Shown one piece after another: positions 30,911-41,777 of a DNA stretch of 64,000 nucleotides; the stretch's first letter is position 1; every line of letters begins with the position of its first letter. Origin of the DNA: Chrysophaeum taylorii (taxonomy: Eukaryota; Sar; Pelagophyceae; Pelagomonadales; Pelagomonadaceae); NCBI GenBank assembly GCA_029834535.1, contig JAQMWT010000421.1:1-64000 (forward strand), written 5' to 3'. Both the position numbers and the translations under genes were made by a program. A model generated the notes under the pieces. It was not told the DNA's origin and made no database searches. It worked only from the letters and a program-made list of their open reading frames with translations.

Positions 30911-32434
30911 ATGGACGAGACGCGAAGTGCCGCGCAGCACGCGGAGGCTGTCGAAGAGGAAAAGGTCGGCTACGTGAGCGACAACAGCGATCCGAGCCTC
31001 GAGTCGCGGTGTAGCGACCTCGCGCAACTGAGGAGACTCTCCCAAAGGCAACTGTTAGATGACATGGCGGATATAGCTATTGGAGGCCTCACCGTCGACA
31101 AGTTCTTACGATTATTTCGCATCGAACGGGAGACCCTCGCTCCCAGCACCACGGACAAGATCCGTAACATCATCATGAGGCTGGAGGTGCGATACTACGA
31201 TCCCGGTGCCGTCGTCCTGCAGCAGGGCGATCCGTCGGCCCCAAACGAACTGCTCATGTTCGTCGAAGGGGAGCTGAACGCGCACACCTCAGCCAAGACA
31301 ACGTCCTCAAGGACATCGAAGTCAGCTGATCCGCTCGAAGATCTGCCAGCGAGAGCAATCGGCGACGAGGAGGTCCTGTTAGCAGCGCCGTTTTTTATCG
31401 GCGAAGAGCGCGTCCTCAAAGGGTCGTGGCCAACGGCGACATACCGCGCGGGCGAAATGCGATGTAAGTGTTTCGTTATGAATGAAGCCCACGTCACCTC
31501 GTTGACGATGACGGGCGGCTTTGATCTCGACAGAACGCTCCGACTCCGCGCGTTCGAGCGAACGCTGGCAAAACACGGAATGCACGTTTCAATCCTCCGC
31601 GACACCATCTTCGTCGACCACTTCATGGGCTATCTGGTCCGCCAGTATTCCGCCGAGAATCTCAGATTTCTCGTCGACCTCATGCGTGAGTTCTCGCGTC
31701 TCGTTTGACTCTCGCGGATTTTACTTTTCTTCTCGCCTTCAGAGTTCAAGAGGGAGGTTGGTCCCAAAGACTCGTTCGAGACGGTTCGCGCGCGGTTCGT
31801 TGTGATCTGGGACGCCTACATGAGGCCATGGGGCAATATGTCGAACGTGTGCGCTCTCGAATGCCCCTCGGAAGTTCTCGATCAGGCGAGAGGAACCAAG
31901 GAGCAAGCCTGCGCCACGAAGAGCTCCAAGCGCCTCGCCGCGGTCCTCGATCCGATTGCCAAACGCGTGAAAAAGTTCATCGAAATAAATCTGCTGCCCG
32001 CCTTCGTCAAGAGCAGGAACTACCTCACCTTTCTCTCCGAGCGTTTCCCTTTCGTCGAGAAGGGCAAAGAGAGCATGACGTGGGCAGTCGGCGCCAAGGT
32101 CATGAAAAAACAGTTCAAAGAGACCGGAGGCCAGAGCGCACAGACCCCCCCGTATCCCGTGGATGTAAGAGTGAATCAACGCGCAGCAATACCACGAATA
32201 TCCACGCCTCTCGTATTTGCCAGGCAACGCACATCACACAGCATGCTCCCTTTGAGCGAGATTCAAAGCGTCCCGCTTTTCGCAGCCAACAACAAGACCT
32301 CGACTACGATTCCTTCTATACGGCCCGTCTTGATGGCGAAGCTCGCCGGCATGGCCGAGGAACTCAACGAGATCGACCGCAACTTTCAGGCATCCGGCGA
32401 TCCATTGCTCGACGCGGCAAGATGGGGAAACTAG
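30911..32434 (+). CDS. Cyclic-nucleotide-binding-fold / RGS fusion protein
   Basis: Two exons, 30911-31685 and 31743-32434, with a 57-bp GTGAGT intron; 488 residues. Residues ~85-200 look like a CNB fold (RYYDPGAVVLQQGDP, then ELLMFVEGEL, then a degenerate cassette FFIGEERVLKGSWPTATYRA), lacking the canonical PRAA(T/S) arginine context. Residues ~220-390 are an RGS domain: DTIFVDHFMGYLVRQYSAEN, LRFLVDLMQFKREV made by splicing across the intron, VVIWDAYMRPWGN, and the late SRNYLTFLSERFP. The C-terminal ~90 residues are unassigned. RGS domains speed GTP hydrolysis by G-alpha subunits. The fusion suggests coupling of a nucleotide or ligand sensor to G-protein turn-off; whether the CNB fold still binds ligand is doubtful. 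ATG 30911 is the first in frame. Confidence 0.8.
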
Positions 32435-33117
32435 ATAGTGGCTGCTGTCACAGCGAGCCGAGAAATTAGAAAACTAGCGCGACAAAGCGTCGAAGGTGCC
32501 TGCCCATTCGGGTCAATATAAAGAGAATGGGTGTGAAACCAGCCACCATAACGTACGTAGTCATCATTCAAAATAGACTGGTTTCAACGGCGCCTTGAAT
32601 TGCACGAGGGAGAGAACCACAGACAGACAGCACTCTGGACAGTGTTTTATTCAAATCAGTTTGTCGAGTCGACCATCAAACCGAACCAGGTAGTTAGTTT
32701 GCGAGATTCGCGGCGTGGTTTTTTTTTCGTCGGTCAGTTGCTTTATTTCACCTTGTCGTCGGCCTCGGCGCAGGGGTTCACGAGTTCGCACCAGACAGAC
32801 AGACCCCGCCGTCACTGACATTCTCTGTCCCGCGCGCCGTCCCTAGGCGACGACGCGAGATGATGACAGCTAGGTACGTGTGTTGCCTCTGGTGCAAAAC
32901 GAAATAAATCCTAGCACGGACCGAGACAGAGGCGTCCGTCCGTCCGTCCGTCCGTCCGTCCGTCTGTCCGCGGGGTGGTAGTGAGGGAGCAGGGGCGTGC
33001 TCGACCATCTCAAGCAACGACAAAAGAAAAAAAAACAAAGCGTCGAGGATGGGCGCGCGGTCGGCGTGGATAATTATTCAAATATCGTGAAAGTATGTTC
33101 GAATGGACGCCACGATA
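32435..33117. other. Intergenic with (GTCC)n run
   Basis: Between convergent CNB-RGS and TIM50 genes. A GTCC microsatellite (about 7 units) lies at 32937-32968. TGCACGAGGGAGAGAACC and the rest show no coding pattern. No gene supported. Confidence 0.6.
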
Positions 33118-34353
33118 TCATTGCGAGAAGGCGCGTTCGGCATCGAGTCGCTTCTGTTGCTCCTTCTTCTGGAGGACTTTTTGCCAGGCCTCCATCTTGC
33201 GCCTGTGATTTTCGTCGGCTTCCTTGATGGTGTCGGCGTAGCGTTGCCAGAGACGGCCCTTGGTCGGGGGATCGGGGGGCGGGGCGTCGCCGACGATGTC
33301 TTTCGCCGTGATACCGCCCGTGGCGGCGAGATTGTCCGGCGGGGGCAAATGCGGGGCGCCAGAACGGACGAAGCCGCCGAGGCCAATCGATCGGACGGCG
33401 GCGCTCTTCTGTTTGGCGAGGGCCAGCATGTCCCCGTACTCCCTGGCGACGGTCGCGGCCTCGCGATCGGAGAATTTGGCGAGCGCGGCCGGAACGTCCG
33501 TCACGCCCTCGTTGACGATCGCGATCAAGAATGGCGTTATGTCTTCGAGCTCCGAATCCGACTTGTCCGAGGGGTTGAGGTAGGGCGTCACGAGAATCGC
33601 GTTCTCGGGTTGCAGCTGGACCGCCCGCGGGTCGTCGTCGAGGACGACGACCTTGCGGAGATCGCGGTTGAGCCGAGAGAGGTCCTTGCAGTGCGTGCCG
33701 CGAACAAACTGCGTCGCGTCGCGGTACAGGCGGTGCATCGCGCACCCGTCCTTGTCCAGCGCGTGGACGACCGGGTCAGCTACGCCCGCGATGTTCGAGG
33801 TGAAGATGACGATTTCGTAGTACTTTGACATTTCTCGCAAAAAAGAATCGGCTCCGGGTCTCTTGGCGTGACGCCACCCGTACCGTCGGTCCCAGGTCGC
33901 CCGCACCAGCGTGTCGTCAAGGTCCACCACCAGGGTATGCGGGCACGGGACGTCCGGCGAAATGTTCAAGTAGTCCGGCGGCCAGTCGGGCAGCAATTTT
34001 TCGCGAGACGGCTTCGTGAACGGCGCGCACGCCGACGACACTTGCTCGGTGATCAACGCGCCAACTGTCGACTCTTGCGCCACCCGCGCGATCTTGTTTT
34101 CCTTCGGGTCCGCCAGCAGCGCCCACCCCCCGAAGCTCAACGCACCGGTCCCTACGCCAACCGACAGCCACAAAGCGCGAGTGGATCGCCGCGCAGACGC
34201 GGCCGACAACGCGCCGGCGGCGCCCACCCGAGCCTCCTCGGCGCGCCGGGCCCGCCGCTCCTCGCGTGACAACGTCTGCCTCGCTGCCTTGGACGACGAG
34301 CTCATGGGACGCCGCAACCGGACCATCGCCGACCAACTTCGCCCTCTCATCAT
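33118..34353 (-). CDS. TIM50: TIM50-like mitochondrial import protein (FCP1-type HAD)
   Basis: Single exon, 411 residues from ATG at 34353. A basic, Ser-rich presequence (RLRRPMSSSSKAARQTLS) fits mitochondrial targeting. A membrane helix lies at about 65-85 (ALWLSVGVGTGALSFGGWALL). The FCP1/NIF domain follows: TLVVDLDDTLV (HAD box near residue 143), GWRHAKRPGADSFLREMSKY, YEIVIFTSNIAGVADPVV, then RLYRDATQF, DLSRLNRDLRKVVVLDDD and LQPENAILVTPYL. This order is that of TIM50, the receptor subunit of the TIM23 translocase. The C-terminal ~90 residues form a charged helix. The DxDDT box looks intact, so a phosphatase cannot be excluded by motif alone. Confidence 0.9.
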   Translation of the reverse strand: MMRGRSWSAMVRLRRPMSSSSKAARQTLSREERRARRAEEARVGAAGALSAASARRSTRALWLSVGVGTGALSFGGWALLADPKENKIARVAQESTVGALITEQVSSACAPFTKPSREKLLPDWPPDYLNISPDVPCPHTLVVDLDDTLVRATWDRRYGWRHAKRPGADSFLREMSKYYEIVIFTSNIAGVADPVVHALDKDGCAMHRLYRDATQFVRGTHCKDLSRLNRDLRKVVVLDDDPRAVQLQPENAILVTPYLNPSDKSDSELEDITPFLIAIVNEGVTDVPAALAKFSDREAATVAREYGDMLALAKQKSAAVRSIGLGGFVRSGAPHLPPPDNLAATGGITAKDIVGDAPPPDPPTKGRLWQRYADTIKEADENHRRKMEAWQKVLQKKEQQKRLDAERAFSQ

Positions 34354-34689
34354 TGCCTCCTCGACAAAGAAATCAATCAATCAATCATAAAGTGGTAAGT
34401 GTAAGCACCTCAGGACGACGGTAGGGATATCCGAGGAAGAGGTCTTGTTTCTCCGCCGGGGCAAGCTCGCAAGATATGCGAAGATCGGCAAGATATTTAA
34501 AGCTTCGACGGAAGTTCAACCCAACACTTTTTTTTTCTTTCAATCAAAGCCCTCTGCTCTAATCCGCGATCACAGCCTAAACGGATAACATAAACGGGAA
34601 GTTCAATATGAGTCTGAAGACGCCAACCGATGATGATGGAAAGAGTCGCGAAGATATGATAGCGACGCCTCAGCGGACCAGCCCCGGCG

Positions 34690-35225
34690 TCTCGTGCGTA
34701 AAGAGCGGCGCGAGAGCGAGAGATACGCGCGGCCCCGCCCGAGCGAAGCTGCAGAAGTATCGCCTGCGACCTCGACGCGGTCCAAAAACGCCAGCGTCGT
34801 GCTTTGCGTGCGTCCTGCGTAAAGACCGGCGCTATGGCGTGCTCGCGTGCAGCCGCAAGACAAGGAAAAGGAGAGCGGCGCGAGAGCGAGCGCGGCACCG
34901 CCCAAGCGAAGCTGAGAAGCAGCAGAAGCACCGCGACCTCGACGCGGACCAAAAACGACCGCGCGTGCTCGCGTGCAGCCGCAAGACGAGGAAAAGGGAG
35001 CGCGAGCGAGCGCGACAGCGTCGTGCTACCGCGCAGCCGCATCACAAGAAAATGGAAGGCGCTGTCGCGCTACCGCGCAGCCGTATCACAAGAAAAAGGA
35101 AGGGGAGTAATCGCGAGAGCGTCGTGCTACCGCGCGGCCGCAACACACGGAAATGGAGCGCGAGCGGGCGCCACATCGTCGCGCTACCGCGAACAGCCGC
35201 AAGACAGGGAAATAGATATCCTGGA
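34690..35225. repeat. Imperfect repeat array (core CGCAGCCGCAAGACA)
   Basis: About six diverged units carry the core GTGCTCGCGTGCAGCCGCAA or GTGCTACCGCGCAGCCGCAT, followed by an A-rich ACAAGGAAAA-like word, at roughly 34842, 34969, 35028, 35070, 35128 and 35180. A longer block with GAGCGGCGCGAGAGCGAG, then CCTCGACGCGG(A/T)CCAAAAAC appears at 34702-34790 and again at 34874-34968. Open frames across it (34608-35336 plus; 34497-35045 minus) reflect the repeats and I do not call them genes. Confidence 0.65.
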
Positions 35226-35868
35226 GCGAGCGCAAAAGAATCGCGAGGCGCAAAGAAGCGGAGCAATACTACTAAGAGCTTCGAGATAACCCCGCCGGGC
35301 ATGTTGTTTTCCGACTTGGAGAACAGCACGTTGTAGAACCAGCCCCCTGGAGTTAGGGGTAGGCAAGAAACAGGATCTCGCTGCGTAGACTGTAGTAGGC
35401 TGGGGGCAGGCAGGAAAGAAGATTTCGCCGCGTAGACGAACACCACACTCTAAGGCGCAGCTGGTAAAAGCAGAGGGCGCCTCGGTCAGAGGAGCAAAAA
35501 AAAACGCGAATGGTGACTCGTCGCAATCGGGCGAAAAGGTAGGGATTACGAGAGTCCCGCGAACGTAGAAAGGGGGTGAGGGATGTCCGCGCCAACTATG
35601 CTGGACATGATTCTTCAACGTCTGTCTTCAGATGGAATAAGAGAAGATCGGGCCGCGACTACGTGAATGGACGCATGCGCACGACACATAGCAAAGCTCG
35701 GGCGACGCGCGCACGCGATGGATTTCTTCTTTGTGCGACGAATGCCACGCACCGGGTCTGGCGACGTTGAATGGCGGTTGATCGACAACGTAGAACAGCG
35801 GAGAGTATATATTATTTTCTATGCGGCAGTGGTAAAGGTGCAGCGCGTGGTGGCTATGCGTGTGTGCG
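35226..35868. other. Intergenic, no supported gene
   Basis: Lies between the repeat array and the 3' end of the first COPI-associated gene. Two similar words (GGCAAGAAACAGGATCTCGC near 35363 and GGCAGGAAAGAAGATTTCGC near 35406) hint at an old tandem duplication. Otherwise nothing seen. Confidence 0.5.
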
Positions 35869-36424
35869 TCAAACATTGGTATTGTCGTCAGTTTTGAAGC
35901 TCGAAACGTACGGGTCTACCGGCATGGCCGCGGAACCGTCATCTCTGTCGTACCTATCGAGCCGTTCAGCGGCTTGAGCGTCTTGAACCTGGTCATCGCC
36001 CATGAGGTGTATGGGAGGTGCCCATACCAAGAACTGCGCTGTCATATAACAGACGCCCGAGGCGAGGAAGAAGATCGCGAGAATGGAAGTGCCAACGTCG
36101 CCGCCAAAAAACAGAAAACCCCAAAAGATGAAGAAGAAACCCTTGCCAAAATACGTCTCGAGTGCCGGGCACCACTTGACAATGTTCGGAAAATACTTGA
36201 GCTCGAGTATGAACGCGAAGAGCCCAAACCCAACGAGGTAGAGTCCGATCATAAAGGTTCGCGGTGTGTTGGTTTCGGAGCCTCCGGCGCAAAATAGACA
36301 ACCGGTCATGATCATCAGAAGGGACCTGCGCGCCGGATCAACAACCACCACACAACGCTTACAGGATGGCCCCCAAAATGTTCAAAATGCGTCTCTTGCT
36401 GGGGGGCTTCTCGCAACAGGCCAT
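35869..36424 (-). CDS. COPI-associated (TVP15-like) membrane protein, copy 1
   Basis: Two exons, 36424-36363 and 36325-35869, with a 37-bp GTAAGC intron; 172 residues. Four membrane segments are visible: LLMIMTGCLFCAG, FMIGLYLVGFGLFAFILEL, GFFFIFWGFLFFGGDV and ILAIFFLASGVCYM. The motif ELKYFPNIVKWCPALETYFG, then GKGFFFIFWGFL fits the COPI-associated family (PF08507), small Golgi/endosome membrane proteins. The acidic C-terminus with DRYDRDDGSAA faces the cytosol. It is a close paralogue of the gene at 37269-37842. The short exon 1 encodes a CC-containing start (MACCEKPPSKRR), possibly lipid-modified. Confidence 0.8.
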
Positions 36425-37268
36425 CGTCGCCCAGGACCCTACTTTTTTTTTTGGCTCTTGTTAACCCTTTTTCCCAGCAAAATCAATCATAGTGGAACGA
36501 GAACGAAATTCTGATCTGTTTCGTGCGAAGAAGAAGAAGAAAAATGGAGGCTTCGAGGAATGTTCGCGACAGTCGAAGTGAAGGTGCACCCTCGCGGCAC
36601 CCCCTGTTGGGATGTCGGCACATGCCGAAGGCGCCTGGCCTCTGGTGAGGCGACCGACGAGAGCGGCCGACGACGCGCTCTCGTCTTGTCTTTTGGCGCA
36701 GTTAAGTCCGAACTGCACCCGACGAGTGCGTGTTTTGCCGCTGCAGGCTCCATCCACGGCCCATTCTTCGGGCCAGCCACCAGATTCGTAACGACGACGG
36801 GCGCTCGGCAAGAACTGAACAATCTCGCACCGTAGCGGCGACTACTCAGAGGGTGTTGCAGACCATCGTCGACAATCATCAGGTTCCTAATCTCGCACTG
36901 CATCCACACTACACATCGAACTCGGAAGGTACACGTGTCTAGTTTAAACAAACAAACAAACAAACAAACAAAGTGGGCACCGGGCGTGGAGTACAGCTTG
37001 GCTCAGGGTTTGAGTGATGACGGCCATTGCCGCAGCGTTTTTTTGGGCGCATGAAGATGTATGAGGAGAGTGGAGTTCCGGACGTGCGCGATAGATAGAT
37101 AGAAAAATGTCGCGCACCATCTCGAACGAACGAACGAACGAACGGAAGAAAGAAAGGGTTGGCGAGATCAAGTGGTTGTGGTGGGGATAGGTCGGAGCAC
37201 CTTGATTGAAGAATCCTCTCCGAGTAGTAGTGACGCGACCGCCGCGAGAGGAGCGAAATAGGAATGTA
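36425..37268. other. Spacer between the duplicated genes
   Basis: Upstream of copy 1 and downstream of copy 2. Simple repeats (ACAA)n at 36948-36972, (GATA)n at 37089-37101 and (ACGA)n at 37127-37144. Antisense frames at 36487-36963 have no recognised motif. No gene supported. Confidence 0.55.
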
Positions 37269-37842
37269 TCAAAGATCGGTATCGTTGTTGTTTTTCACGC
37301 TCGAAAGGTAGGGGTCTATAGGCATCGAGGCCGATGCGTTGTCTCTGTCGTACCTCTCGAGGTGTTCAGCAGCCTGCGTGTCCTGAAATTTGTCGTCGCC
37401 CATGAAGTGAACGGGGGGGGCCCCAATCGAAAACTGCGCGACCATGTAGGCCACGCCGGAGCCGAGGAAAATGACTGCTAGGATGGATGTGCCGACGTCG
37501 CCGCCGAAGAGGAGAAAGCCCCAGAAGATGAAGAAGATGCCCTTGCCAAAATACGTTTCGAGAGCCGGGCACCACTTGATGACGCCAGGTACGTGCTTGA
37601 GCTCGAGGATGAAGGCGAAGAGGCCGAAGCCAACGAGATAGAGTCCGATCATGAAGGTTCGCGGTGTGTTGGTTTCAGCGCCACCGGCGCAAAAGAGGCA
37701 GCCGGTCAAGATCATGAGGAGGGCTCTGCGCGGCGGATCGGATCGGATCGGCAGTGCGCGTGGACAACAAAAGTACTCACAGCAAGGCCCCCCAGACGTT
37801 AAACATGCGCCTCGGGCTCGGTCGGCCCTCGAAGCACGCCAT
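37269..37842 (-). CDS. COPI-associated (TVP15-like) membrane protein, copy 2
   Basis: Two exons, 37842-37781 and 37725-37269, with a 55-bp GTGAGT intron; 172 residues, the same length as copy 1. Exon 1 is also 62 bases and the intron sits in the same codon phase. Membrane segments: ALLMILTGCLFCAG, FMIGLYLVGFGLFAFILEL, GIFFIFWGFLLFGGDV and ILAVIFLGSGVAYM. Most changes from copy 1 are conservative (ELKHVPGVIKWCPALETYFG). The intron sequences are unrelated in length, so the duplication is not very recent. It starts 106 bp from the LRR gene's stop. Confidence 0.8.
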
Positions 37843-37948
37843 GTTTGGCCCTTCCCTGTTTGCTTCTGCTTCCTCGTATTCCTCGTATCGTCAGGACGAA
37901 GGGCCAAAACAATTGACACCCTTCCCCCGTTCCCGGAATCCGTTGGCG

Positions 37949-38141
37949 CTACATGGAGGCCGTTGAGGAAATGGTGCTCTGGCGGCGGCGTCCGAACTCG
38001 CCGCGCTGGCAGCGCACGATCTGCTCGAGGGCCTCGAGGATGTTGGACGGCCCGGACTCATCATCATCATCATCATCATCTTGGTTGGTGTGGTGGTCGT
38101 CGAGGCGGCGGCGATTGGGTGTGTCGTGCCTGGTGGTCCCG

Positions 38142-38176
<35 letters not shown>

Positions 38177-39265
38177 ATGGGGTCTTTGGCTCGTTCTCCT
38201 GAGGACGGCGGTAGCGGCCTCGGTGCCGACTGTGCGCTCGAGCATCCATCTCGGGACCGGGTTGGGCGGACGGCGCCACGGGAGGGCGCTCGCGTCTCTG
38301 GTAGTCCAAGTCGCGTCGTCGTCGTCGCGGCGGCGGGGGCGGCGCGGCGACGGGGGTCTCGGGGGCGGGACAAGCGACCTCGCAGCGGTGGCCGGAAAGT
38401 CGGCCGGTCTCGGACAGTCGGCGACCCGTCGAGGGAGAGGCGAAGCGGCTCGTCGTTTGTGGACGTCGACGTACGAGTCGTGACGTCTCGACGCGGGCGT
38501 GACGAGGTCGTCGGGGTGGTCGGCAAGGCCCCTGAGGCGGCGGAGTCGGGGGAAGATCTCGCGGAGAGCGCGACGGAGTTGTCCGGGGTCGCGATCGCAG
38601 AGCGGATTAGCCGAGATATCGAGGTCGCGGAGGACGGCGCCCTTCATCGCGAGAGGTCGGAGGGACGGGACGCCGGCGAGGGCGTTGGCCGCGACGTCGA
38701 GGCGGCCCAGCGCGGTAAGCGCGCCGAGACCCTCGAGGTCGCGCAGGACGTTGTCCCGGAGAGAGAGGTCCCGTAGCGCGGTAACCGCCTCGAGACCTCG
38801 TGCGCTCGAGAGGCGATTCGACGACAAGTCCAGTGCCGTAAGGCGCCACAGGCCCGCGAAATCGCTCGCCCGTGGCCCGAGCCTGTTCCGCGACATGTCG
38901 AGCCGCGTCAGCCTATCTTCGATCGGCGCGAGCTTCTTCCGCGCCGACTTGACCGAGGACGGCGACGATGGCTGTTGGTCGCGCCACCCCATCATCATCT
39001 CCATCATCCCGCCAGCGTCGGACGCCACCTCCGTCTCCGTCTCCGTCTCCGCGGGCTCCTCCTCTTCCAGCGACGGAATTGGCAGCTCGAAGCGTGTCAC
39101 GTCGTTCCGCGCGGCGCACAAGTCTAGCGGACGCGGAAGGTAGTCCGTCGCTGGTCCTTCATCCTCCGCAAGCACGCCCACCAGCCGACCGAGCGCCTCG
39201 GTCAGCCCGCGACTCGTCAGACGCCGCCTCGATAGGTCCATCACGAAAGCGGAATCGTCGGCCAT
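37949..39265 (-). CDS. Leucine-rich repeat protein
   Basis: Single exon, 438 residues. Residues ~115-240 hold about five LRR units with the SDS22-like pattern (LTRLDMSRNRL, LTALDLSSNRL, LRDLSLRDNVL, LGRLDVAANAL, LRDLDISANPL), closed by an LRRcap-like piece (FPRLRRLRGL). An acidic linker with EEEEPAETETETE precedes. The C-terminal half is Arg/Pro-rich with a poly-His run made by a (GAT)n microsatellite and ends in an amphipathic helix (ILEALEQIVRCQRGEFGRR). LRR/LRRcap proteins of this type are common in flagellar or phosphatase-regulating roles; no function is claimed. Confidence 0.75.
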
Positions 39266-39568
39266 CCCTCCTCCCCTGGCCTAACGGTAAAGACTTTCTT
39301 CTTTTTTTTGGTGGGGGGGGTCTTTTACTATTGGTGTGCGGTGCGCTTCGCGCGCACATCTATATGACGTTTTCATCACTGCCGCGAAGATCGTCTCTAT
39401 CCGGAGAGACTGGTCATACGGGCGGGGCATGAGCTATTCACGGAGCAAGGCGCAGCCTGGGTTTGCGCTGGCGAAAAGAGGGGTGACACGGCTGCCGACA
39501 GACGATTTTCGGGGGCCTTTTCGTGTTGTCGCTTTCGAGGGGTGGATGGTCGCGAGTCCATCCGCTTG

Positions 39569-39749
39569 AAGAAGAAGAAGAAGAAGAAGAAGAAGAAGAA
39601 GAAATAGTAGTAGTAGAAGTAGTAGTAGAAGGGAGGTTAAACATAGTTTGCGGGGGCGCCACCGGTCGCAATCATCACCCCATCCTCCTCGGGGTCGTTG
39701 ATTAACGTTGTCGCGAGCGGGGCCTTGGTTTCTTCGCAGCAGCAGCAAG

Positions 39750-39798
<49 letters not shown>

Positions 39799-39835
39799 TA
39801 CGCAGCAGCAGCAGCAGCAGCAGCAGCAGCACCAG
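39569..39835. repeat. Cluster of triplet microsatellites
   Basis: Consecutive runs: (GAA)n 39569-39604, (TAG)n 39605-39630, (ATC)n 39750-39798 and (CAG)n 39801-39830. The last two run into the 3' end of the MATE gene and code its poly-Ala end. Confidence 0.85.
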
Positions 39836-41777
39836 GAGCAAGCGGAACGAGGTTCGTCGGGCGGTGGTCGTCGTCCGGGGAGCGGCGGCGGCGCATGGAG
39901 GTCGTCGCGACGCGCGCGGCGAACTGGGTAAGGCGAACAACTTGGTAGGCGAAGAAGCAGGACCAAATGGCGTTGAGCGGAGCGGAGGCGGCAGCGAGGG
40001 CGATAAACGCGGCAGCGACGACGGCCGCGTCCAGGGTGTAGAGCGTCGAGAGGAACTTGGCGTCGCGGCAGGCGAGCATGGTCCCCTCGAGCGAGGAGGT
40101 GGCCGCGTGGAGGAGGAGCGAGAGGCTGAGAAGCGGCGCGTTCTCTCGCAAGGCGGCGACGACGGCGGCGTCGCGGGTGAAGACGAAGGGCGCAAACACG
40201 GGCAGAACGTAGGCGAGGACCGCGTCGACGGCCCCAAGGACGACCGAGGCCCGAAGAGCTCCCGAGATAACATCGCGCGCGGCGGGGCCGACGACGACCG
40301 GTGGCGGTCGTCGTCGTCTCCGACGGTCGTCGTCGTTATGCGAGGACTCCTCGTTTCGGCCCCGCACTTGCTGTTGTTCGAGCGCACGCGGGCAAAAGGT
40401 CTGGACGGTCTGGGAGAGGGCGTCGCCGACGGGAGCGAACACGAAGTAGAGGCCGACGAATACTTGATGCGCGGCGATCTCGGCCAAGGCGCCGCGGTCG
40501 GTCGCGCTCGCGGTGGCCGAGTAGGCGAGGGCCGACAACACGGCGCACTTGGCGAGGAGGGTCGCGAGCACGGGAAGTCCCCTCGTCGCGATGGTTCCTA
40601 GCGCTCGCTTCGTCTTGGCCGCGGCGGTCCCGAAAACGGGTCGCAGACCGAGGTAGCCCTTGCGGAGCGAGTCGCGGACGACGACGCCACACGCGACGAT
40701 TTGGGCCACGGTGGTGGCGATCGCGGCGCCGACAACCCCAGAAGTCGGTACGAGGAGGGCGTCTCCCAAGAGATTGACCACCCCCGAAACGGCCGAGGCC
40801 TTGATCGGGAGTCTCACGTCGCGGCGGGCGAGGCTCGCCGCTTGGAGGCCGCTCGAGACGAGCGCAAACGGAAATCCGAGGGCGCGCGCTTTGACGTAGG
40901 CGAGGGCCTCGGCGCAGAACTCTGGGCTCGCGCCATTCGACCCGATGAGGGCCGAGAGCGCGGCTTGGCCCACGGGACTCACGGCGAACGAAACCGCGAG
41001 CGCGACGCCCACGACGCTCGCGGCGACGCACGCGGCCGCCGCGGCAGCTTTCGCGCCCTCGGCGTCCTTTCTGGCGCACGCGGTCGCGACGGCCGATGTC
41101 GTCACGACACTGTTGAACGTCGCGGCAAAGTACGCGTTGTCCGTCAGCGCGCAGGCCGGACCGAGGGCCGCGAGCTCGGTCGTCGACCGCAGGGCGCCGA
41201 CGAACGTCGAATCCGCGAGCGACAGCAGCGGCGACGCGAGCCACACGAGCAACAGCGGCAGCGTAAAGACGCTCAGCTCGGACATCATGGCCGACGCCGA
41301 CATCTTAGGCACCTCGGCGGGCTCGGTCAAAGTCGTTGAATGCTTTCGCGCCTCTTCTCGGCGCCGCGCGAGCCGCGCGCGCTGTTCCTCTGGCGACGCA
41401 ACCACCCACCCGTCCTCCTCGGACTCGGGGGGCTGCGCGGGCGTAACGACCAGCGTCTCTCTCGGAATGTCGGCCGAGAGCGTCACGTTCGCGTCCTTGA
41501 CCGAGTTCGCTTCCTTTATCGTGAACATGGCCTCCCACTCGGCCTTGACCGCCTCGTCCTCGTAGGCATAGGTGCTCAGTGGTGCGGGCTCGCCCCCCAG
41601 CACGACCAGCGTCTCGTTGGCACTCGTTGTTGCCGACACCACCTCGCTCGGGGATGAGGAGACCACCACCAACGGCTCGCCGACCGCGCCTTCGCTCGTC
41701 ATGCGGACGGGCTGCAGGCGCTGCCGCGCGAGGAGAGGCAGCGCGATGCGTTTGCATGTCGTCAGACCAAATCTCAT
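39798..41777 (-). CDS. MATE family efflux transporter
   Basis: Single exon, about 659 residues from ATG at 41777. The N-terminus (MRFGLTTCKRIALPLLARQR) is basic and could be an organelle targeting peptide; an acidic linker follows to about residue 165. Then about 12 membrane segments with MATE features: LPLLLVWLASPLLSLADSTF (segment 1 with the functional acidic D), VGALRSTTELAALGPACALT, LGDALLVPTSGVVGAAIATT (the MATE G-x-x-GAAxAT motif) and a late VGLYFVFAPVGDALSQ. The order resembles DinF/EDS5-like MATEs of plants and algae, usually plastid or envelope transporters. The substrate is unknown. The poly-Ala end comes from a CAG repeat. Confidence 0.85.

Noticed and set aside
34497-35045. Possible secreted protein on minus strand in the repeat array
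   Set aside because: The frame follows the tandem repeat unit; hydrophobic patches recur with each unit, so there is no independent evidence for a gene.
39266-39568. Gene in the gap between LRR and MATE genes
   Set aside because: Only short frames with no motif; treated as shared 5'/3' flank.
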